From contig JBAMDO010000078.1 of assembly GCA_037074765.1 (NCBI GenBank), forward strand, positions 166,380 through 230,379: a DNA stretch of 64,000 nucleotides, read 5' to 3'. The stretch's first letter is position 1; the number at the start of each line of letters is the position of its first letter. This DNA is from Mansonella perstans (lineage: Eukaryota; Nematoda; Chromadorea; Rhabditida; Onchocercidae). The position numbers were made by a program, and so were the translations under genes. Under the pieces are notes generated by a model that did no database searches, was not told the DNA's origin, and saw only the letters and a program-made list of their open reading frames with translations. Of this stretch, positions 51,701-63,278 are shown piece by piece.

Positions 51701-54700
51701 ATCATTTGCTGTTGGTGACAAAAACAGATGCTAAAACTTGAAATATCGAACGCAAGCTTATTGCCAACAAAATATCTCTTATCTATTCATCGGGTTGAAT
51801 TGACTATTTAACTGCTATCGAAATAAGTCTGCTTGTCACGGAAGAGGAAGAAAAGAGTTTCTGTTTAATCTGAATGATTTTAACGAAATCCTGATGATAC
51901 CTGTAATATAGAAGTAAGAACCGATAGTGCAACAAAAAATAATCGCGTAAATGATTAAATATGCACAGTAGTGAAAATATTAATCAAATCCTAACAATAA
52001 ATAAAGATTATCATAATGCGAAATCCCAAAGCAAACGCGAATTCGAAATTTCGGTATTTACTAATTTAAAATTTGGTAGAAATTTTACTCAGAATCATTT
52101 GTTGAAATTCAATCAGTGTAGTGAAACTTTAGGAAAGCATTCCTCTCAATGGCGAAATATTGTCCAAATGATTATTAGATCTTTTGCTTCTTCTACATTA
52201 AGGACATTGGTGCTACTATTAAAGGAATAATTGGATAAACTGAGTTCAGCGACTACACAAATGTTTCCAATTTAAAAATGGGTTTATTCCAAATTAAAAT
52301 AGAAATTAAAAGCTAATATCACTCACGACGAAAAAAATTCTTAAAGTTTATTATGTCAGAAAATTACAGCTGAGATCATGCTACTAAGGAAGGACCAAAG
52401 ATGGGCATGGAATGTTTAAAAAGGACATAGACAGAACACATCGTCAACAACAAGTAGTTCAGGTAGCAATAAATAGGTCAAGAGAATTGGAAAGAAATGA
52501 TATAAACAAATAGATGAATTTAACAGTTAATAAGCGTAAGTTAGAACAAGGCGAAAACAATTCATAACACAACAAATAGCAATAGCATCTTCAATTTTTT
52601 TTTTTTTTTTTCGTGAAAATAAGAAAAATTTTGCAGAAGTTTCTAGTTTCCGGTGCGAAAATTTTATACATTGAAATCTTTTCGTCTGCATTAATGCAGA
52701 ATATCCACTGTGGATCTGTGCAAACACATGTCAACTTCGTACAAAGTATGTACACCTACTGTACATATCTAATAAATTATTCAGCGGAAATTTAAAAATT
52801 TTTTGAAGTCTTAACGGGTTGAAAAAAAGCTAACTGTTATCCTATTTCGTACTGCTAGCTTCAGAAAGTATGTGGGATACCCCCACGGCACAATTCGCCT
52901 TCGAGTATTGAAACATAGCACTGATTTGTGCTGATTTCAATTTCATAAATAAACAGCTAAACAAATAAGGAACCGCCAAAAGAACAAACTTTGCTCTTCT
53001 CTGATGATACTTCTTTAATTTTCCTATTTATATCAACCTATCCTTCAATCTTGAAACATCATATCCTCTGAAATTTGATACTTTTCACGCGATCTCTAAA
53101 AATTTCTGATGTGCTTGACATTTGATAGCTTATAGCCGATATTTTTATGTATGAAGGCTGTTGAATGATTTGCCTTTAAATTTAATATTTAAGACAACTC
53201 CCAACAGGAAAAACAAACCTGGCGGTATTTTCGTTTGTCAGGTTAAAGTCACTAGCTGATCGAGTCGGCAGTTCTAAGTTAGGTCGGCTTGTTTTAAGTG
53301 CGGAATCTAATCCTACTGGTGGAAATTTGGCATCAAGTATCTGAAAATATGACCTTTTTTCCACAGAAAATTCACATTTCGTACGAAAACGTCAACACAA
53401 ATCGTGAAGAGAAATGACAGGTTCCGGTTCCGGTTGATACGCGGCAATCGGAAGAATATAACTGTAGAAGAGAGTTTTTTAGCAAAATTTCTTTCAAAAA
53501 AGCTCAATTTTTCTCGGAAAAAATCTTTACTTACGCAGTGTTATTCATGTAAATTTGATTCTTTTTATAAATGATTTTTTATAATCCTATGAATGATCCA
53601 TTATGTCAAGCACCTGATCAGTGGAATCATATTTGAATGTTGCCCAGTCAAGTACTACTTCGACATCCGACAAATGCCCACTTTGCTCTCGATTCACTGT
53701 CAACATTTCCCTAAAAAAATTAATGATATTTTTCGATGATTTTTAGTCCAGAAGCTATCACAAATCTATCAAAACTTACATTTATTTCCATAATCTCTGA
53801 AAATCAGAAAGAAATATGATTTGAATGAAATGAATATATGTAAGGCTAATTTCGTCCGTTGAGTACTTACCCTATCTTATTAGTTCATCGCAAAGTAATA
53901 TTTATATTTCAATTCTGATTTTCAGAGATGAAGGATTTTTAGTAATTATGAAAATAATAAGCAGTGATAACTAAATTAGTCAAATTAACAAAACAAACTC
54001 CATGGAATGAAAGCAAGTTCTTTTTTTTTCGAAAAATTTTAAATTTCGACCTTAGCGAGTGAAAACACTAATTTGGATTAAATTTTTTACCTGATTCAAT
54101 TGCTTATGATTTATATATTTTGAAGTGTTTTGCGGTTAATTAAAATCACTTGAAAAATTCAAAGTTTCAAAATTGAAATATGTTATGATGTTGAAAAAGA
54201 TACTGCTCGATGAAGGGCAACGACATAAATTGTGTATCCGAATAGCGATATCCGTTATCTTAGTTGATCATTTTAGAGAGAAGAGAAGGTCACCTGTATC
54301 CTCTTGTAACTACTACTATGACCTGATATCCTATATCTCTTTCTTTGACCGAATCACCTATTAGTTTCGACATTTTCGTAACTAATCGCGTATTTTGATA
54401 AACGAAATCAAACAAAGCACATGTAGCTCTTTTCGTCCACCGACGTTTTCATTAGTTGATCCAATTAAAAAAGTACTCTTATAATAAGAGTAATAGAAGA
54501 TAAAGTAATTGCCATCTGCTACTTATCATTTAATTGGTTCCAAATATGACAAAGAATTGATAAAACAATAAAACGCGCCTGTCGACAGGTGGTGGTTCAC
54601 TAGAATCTTTATGCCGCCGACCACTTTGTAACTTGTTTTTCCATTTCTGTAATCTATCACTGCTACCCTGAGTGAACTCAAGAAATCCACGACTAAGCCT

Positions 54701-55857
54701 GCTACTAAGAGATTCTCGGAACTCATTAATGTTAATTTTTCTTCGATTTATTCCATCTATGTGCTCTGTCGATTGCAAACTGTTAACTGAGGAACGATCA
54801 CAGCGGTAGCCACAAGATTCGCGTGAATTTAGCGTTGACTGCGGCGAATCTTGGCATGGAACATCAAAGGTGATTTCAGGTGTAGTATCTGGACATTTCA
54901 TCACAGAAGTAGTTTCAAAACTGTCGATTGGTATCGGATAACTGTTGACAGAATCTGCAAATTGATGATTTCTGGTTGATGAGATCGCTTTCGTCCCGAA
55001 GTTTACAACTGGTGATTTAGTATGAACAGATGTTGAGTTCTCTCCAGAATCATTCAAATTCTGTTCCTGTGATGCAATGGTGGTTGATGTTTGCAATGTC
55101 GCTGCTGCTGTACTTCTCGCTGTTATCTTTCCCTGAATTTCGTAAAACTTTTTAAGAAACACCGGAAAATAGTACTGACAGTAAATTAATAAAAAAATTC
55201 GCTCCACTTTTTACAGTTTTTTCGATGAAAATTTGCTTTTCTATATTCAATAAAAAGATGTTGCATTTATCAAAAAGTGTCAAACGAGTTTGGTTAATTA
55301 AAATTTTTGCATCAATTTCACTCATCATCGAAAAACAAAAGCCAATTCAGGTCACATAATAATATTATTACTAAATAAAGCTTAAATCCATTATCACTCG
55401 AAGGTGTATCAAGCATTACTTAAAATGTCGCTATGACAAATATTGAAATCGTAGTAATATCATCGATGAATGATGTCGCCCACTAAATTTGCTCTATAAC
55501 TTCGCTTCTCAACGATATCACCATATTTGATATCATAATTGAAGCAAGCGCTTCAGTTAAAGCAATGACATTTCTAACTTTATACCTAATTTCTGCTTTC
55601 CTCATTTCATACTACACCACATTCCATTATTTAACAATGTTAGTATTAACAATTATCAACACTACTTAATAATGAATGTCCCACCATTCTTGTTAAATAA
55701 CTAATTCATAATATAAAGGTGAATGATGCGAACCTTGTTGATAAATAATTTCTTGGGTCTGCCCAATGAAAGTATTGCGGAGACCGAACAGTATTGTGGG
55801 TCATTGATAATGAAAGTACGATTCTCGTCGAGAGAGCCTGGCTGCTGTTGGGTTATG
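45708..55857 (-). CDS. Unrecognised Ser-rich protein, 3' part (six exons)
   Basis: Exons in transcript order: 55734-55857, 54567-55132, 53614-53710, 53219-53340, 46356-46382, 45708-45894. Phases agree throughout and give 373 codons ending TGA at 45708. I do not recognise the family. Visible features: a long Ser/Thr/Asn-rich, probably disordered stretch in the second exon with five cysteines; a basic helix-like segment DRLQKWKNKLQSGRRHKD; a proline pair EPPP; a conserved-looking block VEVVLDWATFKYD; a 27-nt micro-exon giving KLTKLVRK; and a helical C-terminus (FQSLKNIQTTAQTVERMLKN). The intron 46383-53218 is 6.8 kb. An AATAAA on the minus strand at 45701-45706 nearly abuts the stop. The LZTS-like exons begin 162 nt further on, so this may be an alternative 3' end of one locus or the upstream gene of a pair. 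Confidence 0.58.
51152..51218 (+). repeat. 29-bp tandem repeat, 2.3 copies
   Basis: ATCTGCTGTGCTTTCAACAG + ACAGTTCCC at 51152 and 51181 (one mismatch), then a partial third copy at 51210. Same period as the array at 20601 but unrelated in sequence. Confidence 0.9.
51478..51791 (-). other. Open frame of about 105 codons, unrecognised
   Basis: Minus-strand frame between a TGA near 51792 and TGA at 51478. Composition is balanced (for example KLSERRHRRIHIQLAFQKFL) rather than homopolymeric. No start context stands out (an internal ATG lies at 51705) and no domain is recognised. It sits inside the 6.8-kb intron on the same strand as the host gene. A decayed element or a chance frame are both possible. 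Confidence 0.2.
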
Positions 55858-58800
55858 CTGGAAAAATGAAGGGGTGATAAATGTTGAAAAAATGAAAATT
55901 TCTTTTTCAGTAAAAAAGCATTAAGAAACTATGATTTGTTTGGAATGAAGAAAAATGATGGGAGATTAAATCTAATAAAACCAATTTAGATATTCACAAG
56001 ATCTGTACAAATATTGTTAATTACTTTTAAATGATGGTACTATAACTTGAACTTTTGTATTCCAGGAAACTATGGCGTCTGTTTTTTGCATTGTCACGAA
56101 GCGATAAGATACATTTATAGAGAAAACTATCAGCAGATATTTTACTAGTAGGTAGTGGAATAAACATAGTAGAATGTTTTACAATCATTAATCTTCATTC
56201 TGCTCTTTCTCTTAAATTTATTTCAGGGAACAGATTAATGAAAATGATTGAAAAGATTTCTTGTATTCCCTGACAAAGTGAAGATATCGGATCGGAGTAA
56301 ACGTACAAACAAGTATGGAGGAAATGCGCATTACCCGACATCTGACACATACTCGCATTTATAAAAAAGAAAGATGTTCTTAGTTTTAAGAGGTGAGTTT
56401 TCAGATTGAGTTTGGGTAATTACCACTTATAATGTTCTTATATATATAATTAAAGCAATATATTATTTTATATTTATCCCGAGTAATATTACACTTTTAC
56501 TCAATGAGAAAGTTCTTCAAGAACACTATCGATTTACTTAAATTTAATTTTTATTCCATTCTTTTATTAATTGATTGCACTATCTAAGTGTAATCAATGT
56601 CATAAGTGATATCTCATAAGTGATTGTTGTCGTGATATGTCATATGTCATAAGCTAATGCTTAATATTCGAGATTCACTCTTTACAAAGTTCTCATCTTA
56701 TTAGACAGAAGACAGACTTAAAAAATTGTTTAGAATAAAGGCTGTGGCAACCATAGACTTATTGGAACAAGAAATTAGGCCATCTTAAATCAGCAGTACT
56801 GCAGTAATGCCTAAAATCAATCAACGAAATAATTACTAGAACAAATGGAATGCAAGGATGTAGGGGTGACTAGAAAAAATGCTGATCGTGAAAACAGCCT
56901 TTATTTGAACACAGTCTTTATTTGAGCCAGATTTTTAGTATATCTACGTGAGTTCTAATCAACTGATAATTTCTGACAGATAATTTGATAAATGGATATC
57001 GTAATCTTGCAAAAACCCAACACACCATCTATATTCTTTGTAACGTCCCAAATGATGTTGAATTGGCAGACACAATGTCTTGCATAGTTTATGATCACTT
57101 GTTTTGCGGAGGCGCGACGTCAGCTATAACTTCCGTTAAAAGTATGACAATTTTTAAGTGAGATTCGCTAATGCTTGCATATGTTTGAAGTGAAATGAAG
57201 TTGAAAATCATTCTGAAACTTCAACTAAACAAAAATTTATTAATCAATGCACGTTATATTTCAAGATTGAAATTTATCCCACGTTATATATCACGTAAAA
57301 GTAAAATTAAAAATGTAATTAAAAAAAGAAACAAATACGGTCGACACTCCATTGTCATGTAGAATACGTGCATTTTATGTTAAATTGCTTGGAATTTGAT
57401 CAAAATTCATTTTTCGGCGAGGAGAGCAAAAGATTCGAAAATTTTAAATAGCGCAGAACTTTAGGCTAAACTTTCCCTACAAACGGAGCATGCGATTAAA
57501 TTGTGAAAGAGATTTGAGAATTTCTCCATAAAAAAAAAAAAAAAAACTAGTCATTAAACCTTTATATCACCTAAATACTTTTTGTCGGGTCAACTGATAA
57601 TTGGGTGCATATGAACTTGAATCAATTATTTTTTGAAAGAAGAAAACAACCTTTTCATTTGTTTTACACTTTTTTTGGTAATTCAATCCGTTTTTCGAAA
57701 ATAATTTTGAAAAATGTCACAAAAGTAGTGCAGTTTGATTTACTCCAACAAAAGCATTTAGCGTTCAAAGAATTTTTAGCATCTCATATTAGAAATTAAA
57801 ACAAAATCACTTTTCTCAGAATTATGTTATCGAATACCCAAATCCGTCATACTTTGGTCTTTCTCTATGTTGTTGGGTTAATTTTTTGAAATTTAGAAAA
57901 TATGGATGAAATCCAAAAAAGGACAACTTTTTCTGCAAATTAGTTTTAATTGATGTTAATAGCAAAATATTTCGAAGCTTCTAGAACAAATGAAATGCTG
58001 CAAAAGAAAAACACTAAGTGCTGAGAGAAGTTCACGTTTTCCCAAATCAAACTGCAAATTGCGGATTCTATAGAATTCTGAACTGCAATTGCAAATTAGG
58101 CTTGTAATAAATGATGATGATTCCAAATATAATGTTTGAATGAATTTAAAGTACTAAAGAATCTAACGGAAAGAAATTCGAAAAATTCCATTCTATTTCT
58201 ATTTATTCCATAATTCCAAATGACAAAAGGATTGTATTGATTTAACGGTCAGATTTTATTATATTATTGAATCGGTAAAATTTCAGTCAATTCGCAGGAA
58301 TGAAAATTAGATAAAATTCGTAGTTATAAGATAATTATTCGAAATTGCTATCCAAAGAGGAGTAACGATGTCAGTATTTCTGTGCAAAAAATTTTGTGGA
58401 AATATCAATCATAACAATCAAATTTACACTAATAGTATGCCTTATTTTCTGTTCGAATGTTCTATAAAGAAACACGTTCGGGACATCCTGGAAATCATCT
58501 CTGGTTACAGATTTTAGGTGAGATATGTTAATAGGTGTTCCAATACTGTAAGGATTCGATTTAGATTGCAAGTGGGATGTGGATCAGATATGTAATATTT
58601 TGTTAACAAATTGGATGACGAGTCGATCAGATGAAAGCATCTTCTACGAGAAAAAGTTAAAACCTGTTAGCAGCATTAAAAGTAGCATCAGCAAAACATT
58701 CATAGCATCGTTTCTTTGCCAGTATTACTTGCGTCCGAGCCGGTTTGAAAGTTTCTGTTTTCTTCATTGTTGCAGAGCTGAAATTTTAGCACAATTTAAT

Positions 58801-59901
58801 CAGAAAACTTGCATTAATAAAGGTTTCACATTAATAAAGCATAAAATGTTTTTATTTCATATGTTTTCATATTAACGTGCTGCTCGAATGAATTAAAGAT
58901 CTAATATTAAAGAAAGAAAGAAAAAGGACAAATTTAGCATAATATCAGAAGGAATGAACAGCAAAAAATACAGATATAAAGATCAATTTTTTCGTCGTTA
59001 TGACCACAAAATGTTAAAAGAGAAAGAGAAATAAAAAGAATGACCAACGGTGGATAAGACTCATTGATACTTAAAAACTCATATCTATTATTATATCGAT
59101 ACTTAGAAGTCTAAAGCACCTCGAGTTTATTCACTTTCAGAAATTAGAAAGATTTTTGGTATCGAAAAGCCTGCTTCGGCTCCTGACCCATTTCCTTGGC
59201 TCTGGTGTTACAGCAAATTTTTTCCTATTTGAGATAAGAGAAGGGGGGAGCCAAACTTCAGGATAATGATAAAAAAATTTATATGAGAATCTGCGGGGCA
59301 TAAACAGTATTAACGGTGAAGCTATTATTTCCAGTTGCAATTTTGAAGTTTCTTGACCAAGGCATCGTTTCAACAAATATGATTCGAAATTTACTATTAT
59401 TTGTAAAGAATACGTCACTTCTGATTTTTGTTGGCATAGTTCGGCCTCACAACAAAAACCATTTGCTTCTTTCACTTTTTTTCCATCATTTTCACCATAT
59501 ATGTAGTTATGAAATCCAAAAAACAAATGGATCTTTTTATTAATCAAAGTTAATGATATTCAAATTATTTTCAGGGTTTCGAGAAAAAAGTCAGTTTAAT
59601 AAGAACTCATGGTTTCAAGTAATGAGTTAACTAATGAAACCAATTAAATTCCCAAACCAAAGGACTAGTGAAATGATATATGATATGACAATAAATTTTA
59701 TATACTCTTACCAAAAAGTCAATAGGTAATTAAAATCAGCATGATATGACTAACATGATCCTTACAATATGAAATTTAATAATTTTAATAAAAAGAATTA
59801 AGACTAAAGTTTAGTGAAACATTCGAAAAAGTTGGAAAGATGAGAAAAGGCTTATTTGGCTTTCAGAAAATCATCCGACGATGATTGTAGAAGGATCTTA
59901 C
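55858..59901. other. AT-rich interval, probably intronic or intergenic
   Basis: No exon I could support. The exon at 55734-55857 needs an upstream partner ending in phase 2, which may lie here or beyond. Open frames at 57605-57799, 58579-58875 (+) and 59137-59547 (-, 136 codons) show no splice context or domain. Confidence 0.4.
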
Positions 59902-59984
59902 AACAAACACAGATAATGACCGAGAACTGGAAAGCGGACCAATAGGAGGCACTATGCCTTCATTGCTTGTAGTTTCAGAATGGT
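59902..59984 (-). CDS. Candidate internal exon, unrecognised protein
   Basis: An 83-nt segment between an acceptor CCGACAG at 59985 and a donor GTAAGA after 59902. It encodes 27 residues rich in Ser/Pro (HSETTSNEGIVPPIGPLSSS). It starts in phase 1 and ends in phase 0. Composition resembles the Ser-rich gene at 45.7-55.9 kb, so it may be an upstream exon of it, but the phase does not join directly to 55734-55857, so at least one more exon would be required. Confidence 0.35.
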
Positions 59985-60684
59985 CTGTCGGAAATATTTG
60001 TTGGAAATAAAAATTCAATTCTCAACAGAAACTGCGACGAATCAATCAGCAACTGCCGAGAATAAGTCAGCTTGATAAAGATGAAGCAATTCAGGAAGAT
60101 GAAAGCTGAATCAGAGTTCACTTAGCAAGTTATGGATAACAGCAATCGAGTAAGGTGCACGTTGGCCTCAGAACTAATTAATATTTCGGGACTTCTCAAA
60201 GTCATCTTTATTGAAGCTTTTTTGAAATATTAGATAAGTCTTATAAAGGCTGCAAGAATTCCTCCAATATTTCAAAAACTTTTCAATCTTTAGTTCTGAT
60301 AGAAACCGATGTCCTGGTCTTTTCCCACTACCTTGGTATGAAGGTTATATCAAATTGATAGCTATTAAAATCACTGCCATATGAAAATAATAGGATGATA
60401 GCTTTTTCAGTTTTTTAAATTAAACACGCTTTTTACATGTCAGATTTGTTAACATCATCTGAAAGTTTAAGAACAAATTTTCGACCAGGAAAACTTAAAA
60501 TTTCAATAATTTCAAATTTTATAATAAACGGGTCAGTAAAAAAGTTATTTAAATCTTTCAATATGTTTTGGCTTCAAAGATTCTGAAGCAACAAAACTAA
60601 AGGAAATATTTGAAAAAAGTGCATTATAGTTATATTTGAGTGGATGATGGAATAGCAATGGTATTTTCTTTGGGGAAGCAAATG

Positions 60685-60748
60685 AAACAAATCTGGAAAT
60701 TGCAAAGTGTAGCAATCAAACAAATCTGGAAATTGCAAAGTGTAGCAA
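60685..60748 (+). repeat. 33-bp tandem duplication
   Basis: AAACAAATCTGGAAATTGCA + AAGTGTAGCAATC begins at 60685 and again at 60718; the second copy is 31 nt. The copies are essentially identical, so the duplication is recent. Confidence 0.93.
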
Positions 60749-60793
60749 CAATAAATATGATTTGTTAACAGAAGTTTTAAAGAAATTTTAAAG

Positions 60794-61009
60794 ATGATAA
60801 GCATTCAATTAATTTTCAATTCTAGCAGATATTTAAAACATCTAATTGATATTCTGAACAAATCAAGTAACAGATATCTTAGCCAGTACACACACTCATA
60901 CAGTGATGCACTTTTCAAATTCAATTGTTCTTGTGTAGGAATGACAAAAGAAGATGAGGAAAGGAGTAATAACATAATTGAAGAAATAATTCTTGCACTT
61001 ACGCAATAA
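60794..61009 (+). CDS. Small open frame or terminal exon, unrecognised
   Basis: A plus-strand frame of 71 codons from ATG at 60794 to TAA at 61009. An acceptor-like TTTTCAATTCTAG lies just inside it, so it could instead be a terminal exon. The C-terminal half (MTKEDEERSNNIIEEIILAL) looks like a charged amphipathic helix. AATAAA follows at 61084-61089. No homologue is recognised. The strand is opposite to the neighbouring coding segments. Confidence 0.28.
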   Translation: MISIQLIFNSSRYLKHLIDILNKSSNRYLSQYTHSYSDALFKFNCSCVGMTKEDEERSNNIIEEIILALTQ

Positions 61010-61083
61010 TGACTACTGAAGAAATTACTGAAGCTTGGGAAGTTTGAAAAGGAAAACTTTTTTCCAGAACTTTTTCAAATTGA

Positions 61084-61089
61084 AATAAA
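61084..61089 (+). terminator. Possible poly(A) signal after the small plus-strand frame
   Basis: AATAAA 75 nt after the TAA at 61009. Meaningful only if that frame is real. Confidence 0.25.
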
Positions 61090-61720
61090 AATATCCACTC
61101 ACTACTGCTTTAAAGAAATAAAATCAATTTTCGAACTTATTATTTATACTTTACATTTTGAATTTATAATATTTTATGAAACTAGCATAAAAAATGTTTC
61201 TTTGCACAATGAAGTCAAGTGCAAAAGTGATCATTTGGCTTTAAAAGTATCACAATGAAAAAATGAGGAAAAAAAGTTCGGAATACTGAGCAAAGCAAAA
61301 TGCTTTGTTTACTACAAGGTACATTTTCCCATTAAAATCACAACCTGATTGTTTTAAATGAGCTTATGCTAAAAATACCAACTTATCCGAACAAAAAATA
61401 CCGCAATTTGCATTTGCATTGAATTGATTATTTCATAGATATTAGTATATATCAGGGCGATTATCAAAATAATTCTTAAATCGGTTTTAATATGCTGCGA
61501 CAGAAAATAAGTTAAATTACTTTGCTACTCATTGGGTCATTTTTAATGTCATGTAAAACATACATATGCAGTTGCGGAGATGATAAAAGAACAAATGAGA
61601 CCTTTCAAAGCAGGTGGAAATAAGGTGACAAATAAATTGCAAGAATGATGATTTGAAGTAAATAAGAAGTTATATTAAGAGCTCATGTGAAAGGTTAGGA
61701 AAATTTCTACTTGAATCATA

Positions 61721-62551
61721 TTAAAATAATTTATTCAAAGTTAAATTTACAGATTGAATCAAAAATTTAAAGGATTCAGACAACAAGCTCAAAACAAACG
61801 CTTTTAATTCTTCATCCATTTGTGTGCCATCAATCTCTAGGCAAATTTCTGCTCTGCCACACTTCTGCTGATCTTGCTGTTTCTGTACCTGTTGCGAGAA
61901 GTTACCAATTTCTATCATATTCCCATGATTCTCTTTCGAAAGTTCGGCGCAAACTGATTCACGGTCCAAAGACTTCAACTCTCTGATGTCACATTTTATG
62001 GAATAACTATTACTGCTAGCGTTAGCTAACCTGAGACAAGTTTTATCACTTGAATCACAACATTCAGATTGAAACTGGAGACTTGCATCTAAATTTTGTC
62101 CCATGTTGATTGAATCTTCGTTAACCGGCATAGCACAGATATCTTCGTTTTCTGATGACAATTCAATAAGAGTAAATGATTTTGGTTCTGCAAGTTCTGT
62201 TTGCCCTCTTCGTGCTGCGCGTTTTGTAAATTTGACAACCTGATGAAAACATTCCTCAGATGGCCGACGAATCAAACGGATTGGCAGTTCACGAGTGATA
62301 CCTCCTTCTTTCCCTTTCTCCTTTCCTTCGCTTTTCTCCATCTCTTCTTTCTCCTTCAAGTGATCCTTTTGGTTGCCTTTGTCTGTTATAGAGTTTATCA
62401 TAGAATCGTTATTTTGTAACCTGTCAGGATTTGTATGATCAGATGAACTTGACGAAGAAACATCCTGTATGGTAACATCCATCGTATTAAATATAGCTAT
62501 CGTTCCCTTTAGCTTCTTATCATTATTTGTTGTGGAATAATGTTCACCCAT
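61721..62551 (-). CDS. Unrecognised low-complexity protein or first coding exon
   Basis: The longest single open frame outside the recognised genes: 276 codons from ATG at 62551 to TAA at 61721. The ATG is preceded by an in-frame stop eight codons upstream and, just beyond it, a TTTCATTCAG acceptor near 62579. This fits a true translation start behind a splice or trans-splice site. Residues: Ser run (SSSSSSDH), a Lys/Glu-rich stretch (KEKEEMEKSEGKEKGKEGG), a basic block (IRLIRRPSEE, FTKRAARRGQ), then an acidic Ser/Asn-rich half. A TCT|GTAAAT donor at about 61748 could truncate it and join onward, possibly to the Ser-rich gene at 55.9 kb. No family recognised. Confidence 0.5.
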   Translation of the reverse strand: MGEHYSTTNNDKKLKGTIAIFNTMDVTIQDVSSSSSSDHTNPDRLQNNDSMINSITDKGNQKDHLKEKEEMEKSEGKEKGKEGGITRELPIRLIRRPSEECFHQVVKFTKRAARRGQTELAEPKSFTLIELSSENEDICAMPVNEDSINMGQNLDASLQFQSECCDSSDKTCLRLANASSNSYSIKCDIRELKSLDRESVCAELSKENHGNMIEIGNFSQQVQKQQDQQKCGRAEICLEIDGTQMDEELKAFVLSLLSESFKFLIQSVNLTLNKLF

Positions 62552-62580
62552 TAAAATATCTGTGTAATATAATTACCTGA

Positions 62581-62715
62581 ATGAAACACAGTTACAACAA
62601 TAATGGCAGTACTGATAGCAATGCTAGCGGTAAAAGTAGTGATAAGGATAGTAGTGATGCGGATAGTAGTGTTGATGTGATGTTGTTAGTGGTGGTAGTG
62701 ATGGGATGCAAATGA
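62581..62715 (+). repeat. GATAGTAGT-type trinucleotide low-complexity tract, open on + strand
   Basis: AGT/GAT/GGT triplets repeat imperfectly through 62600-62705. The plus strand happens to be open as a 44-aa Ser/Asp-rich frame (SGKSSDKDSSDADSS) ending in a valine run. I treat it as simple sequence rather than a gene; a micropeptide cannot be excluded. Confidence 0.6.
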
Positions 62716-62831
62716 CCCTCAGTTCTATTAGCCACAGACGTTTGTGATAGGAAATGCGGATCTAGCTTCCTCCTTTGCTTCTGTTTCCATTCTGGATGTA
62801 TTTCTCTTTCTTTGAGCAGAAACCGTTCCTT

Positions 62832-63278
62832 TTACTTTTCGATTTTCATTATCTCTTTTTCCGCCTTTTTTCCTTTCTCTTTCTTTTCCTCCTGTTCCTC
62901 ATCTTCATCACTTATTTTCCCCGAGGCAATAGAGCTTTCTCTAATTCTTCTTCCATCATACGGCATATGTTCGTTCAGTTGATGAATAATTTCGGTTATA
63001 TATATACTAAACATTTCGATAGAAGAACGGTAGATTTGCACAGAGTTTCACATTGGCTTCATTTTTTTCATCTTTCCAACCTCTTTCTGATGCTTTGCCT
63101 TGATCGTCATGTAAATCTTGACGACAGGCGTCAGAAGTTGCCCACATCCTACCAATGCTAATCTTTTCGGCGAAACGCTATTCAGATTTGAACACTTTTC
63201 ATATGTTGCATTTTTAGCCGATAAACGGCTTGAGATCACATTGGATTTCTTTTTGTCAGAATCTTTCTCCTGTTTTTC
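62832..63278 (-). CDS. Candidate 3' exons of another minus-strand gene
   Basis: After a clear acceptor (AATTTTTTAG at 63279) a frame encodes a Lys-rich peptide (EKQEKDSDKKKSNVISSRLS) with a possible donor TTG|GTAGGA near 63150 or a later one near 63053. A second frame, open over 62832-63041, encodes RRIRESSIASGKISDEDEEQ and a Lys/Glu-rich end, with TAA at 62832. The exon junction between them is not resolved. The stop lies about 250 nt before the start-proximal acceptor of the 61721-62551 frame. No family recognised. Confidence 0.33.

Larger units (their letters stand above)
46383..53218. other. Long intron of the Ser-rich gene, largely featureless
   Basis: AT-rich, with no supported exon. 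It contains a minus-strand frame open for about 105 codons (51478-51791) and a short tandem repeat at 51152-51218, both listed. Other open frames (51961-52230 +, 49750-49953 +, 47594-47872 +) are dominated by Asn/Lys/Ile/Phe and have no context. Confidence 0.4.

Noticed and set aside
53614..55132. Signature of a known scaffold family in the Ser-rich gene (VEVVLDWATFKYD block)
   Set aside because: I could not name a family that matches; assigning one would be a guess.
59137..59547. 136-codon minus-strand frame as a gene
   Set aside because: No start context, splice sites or domain; the opposite strand is also open over part of it (59142-59265). Most likely chance.
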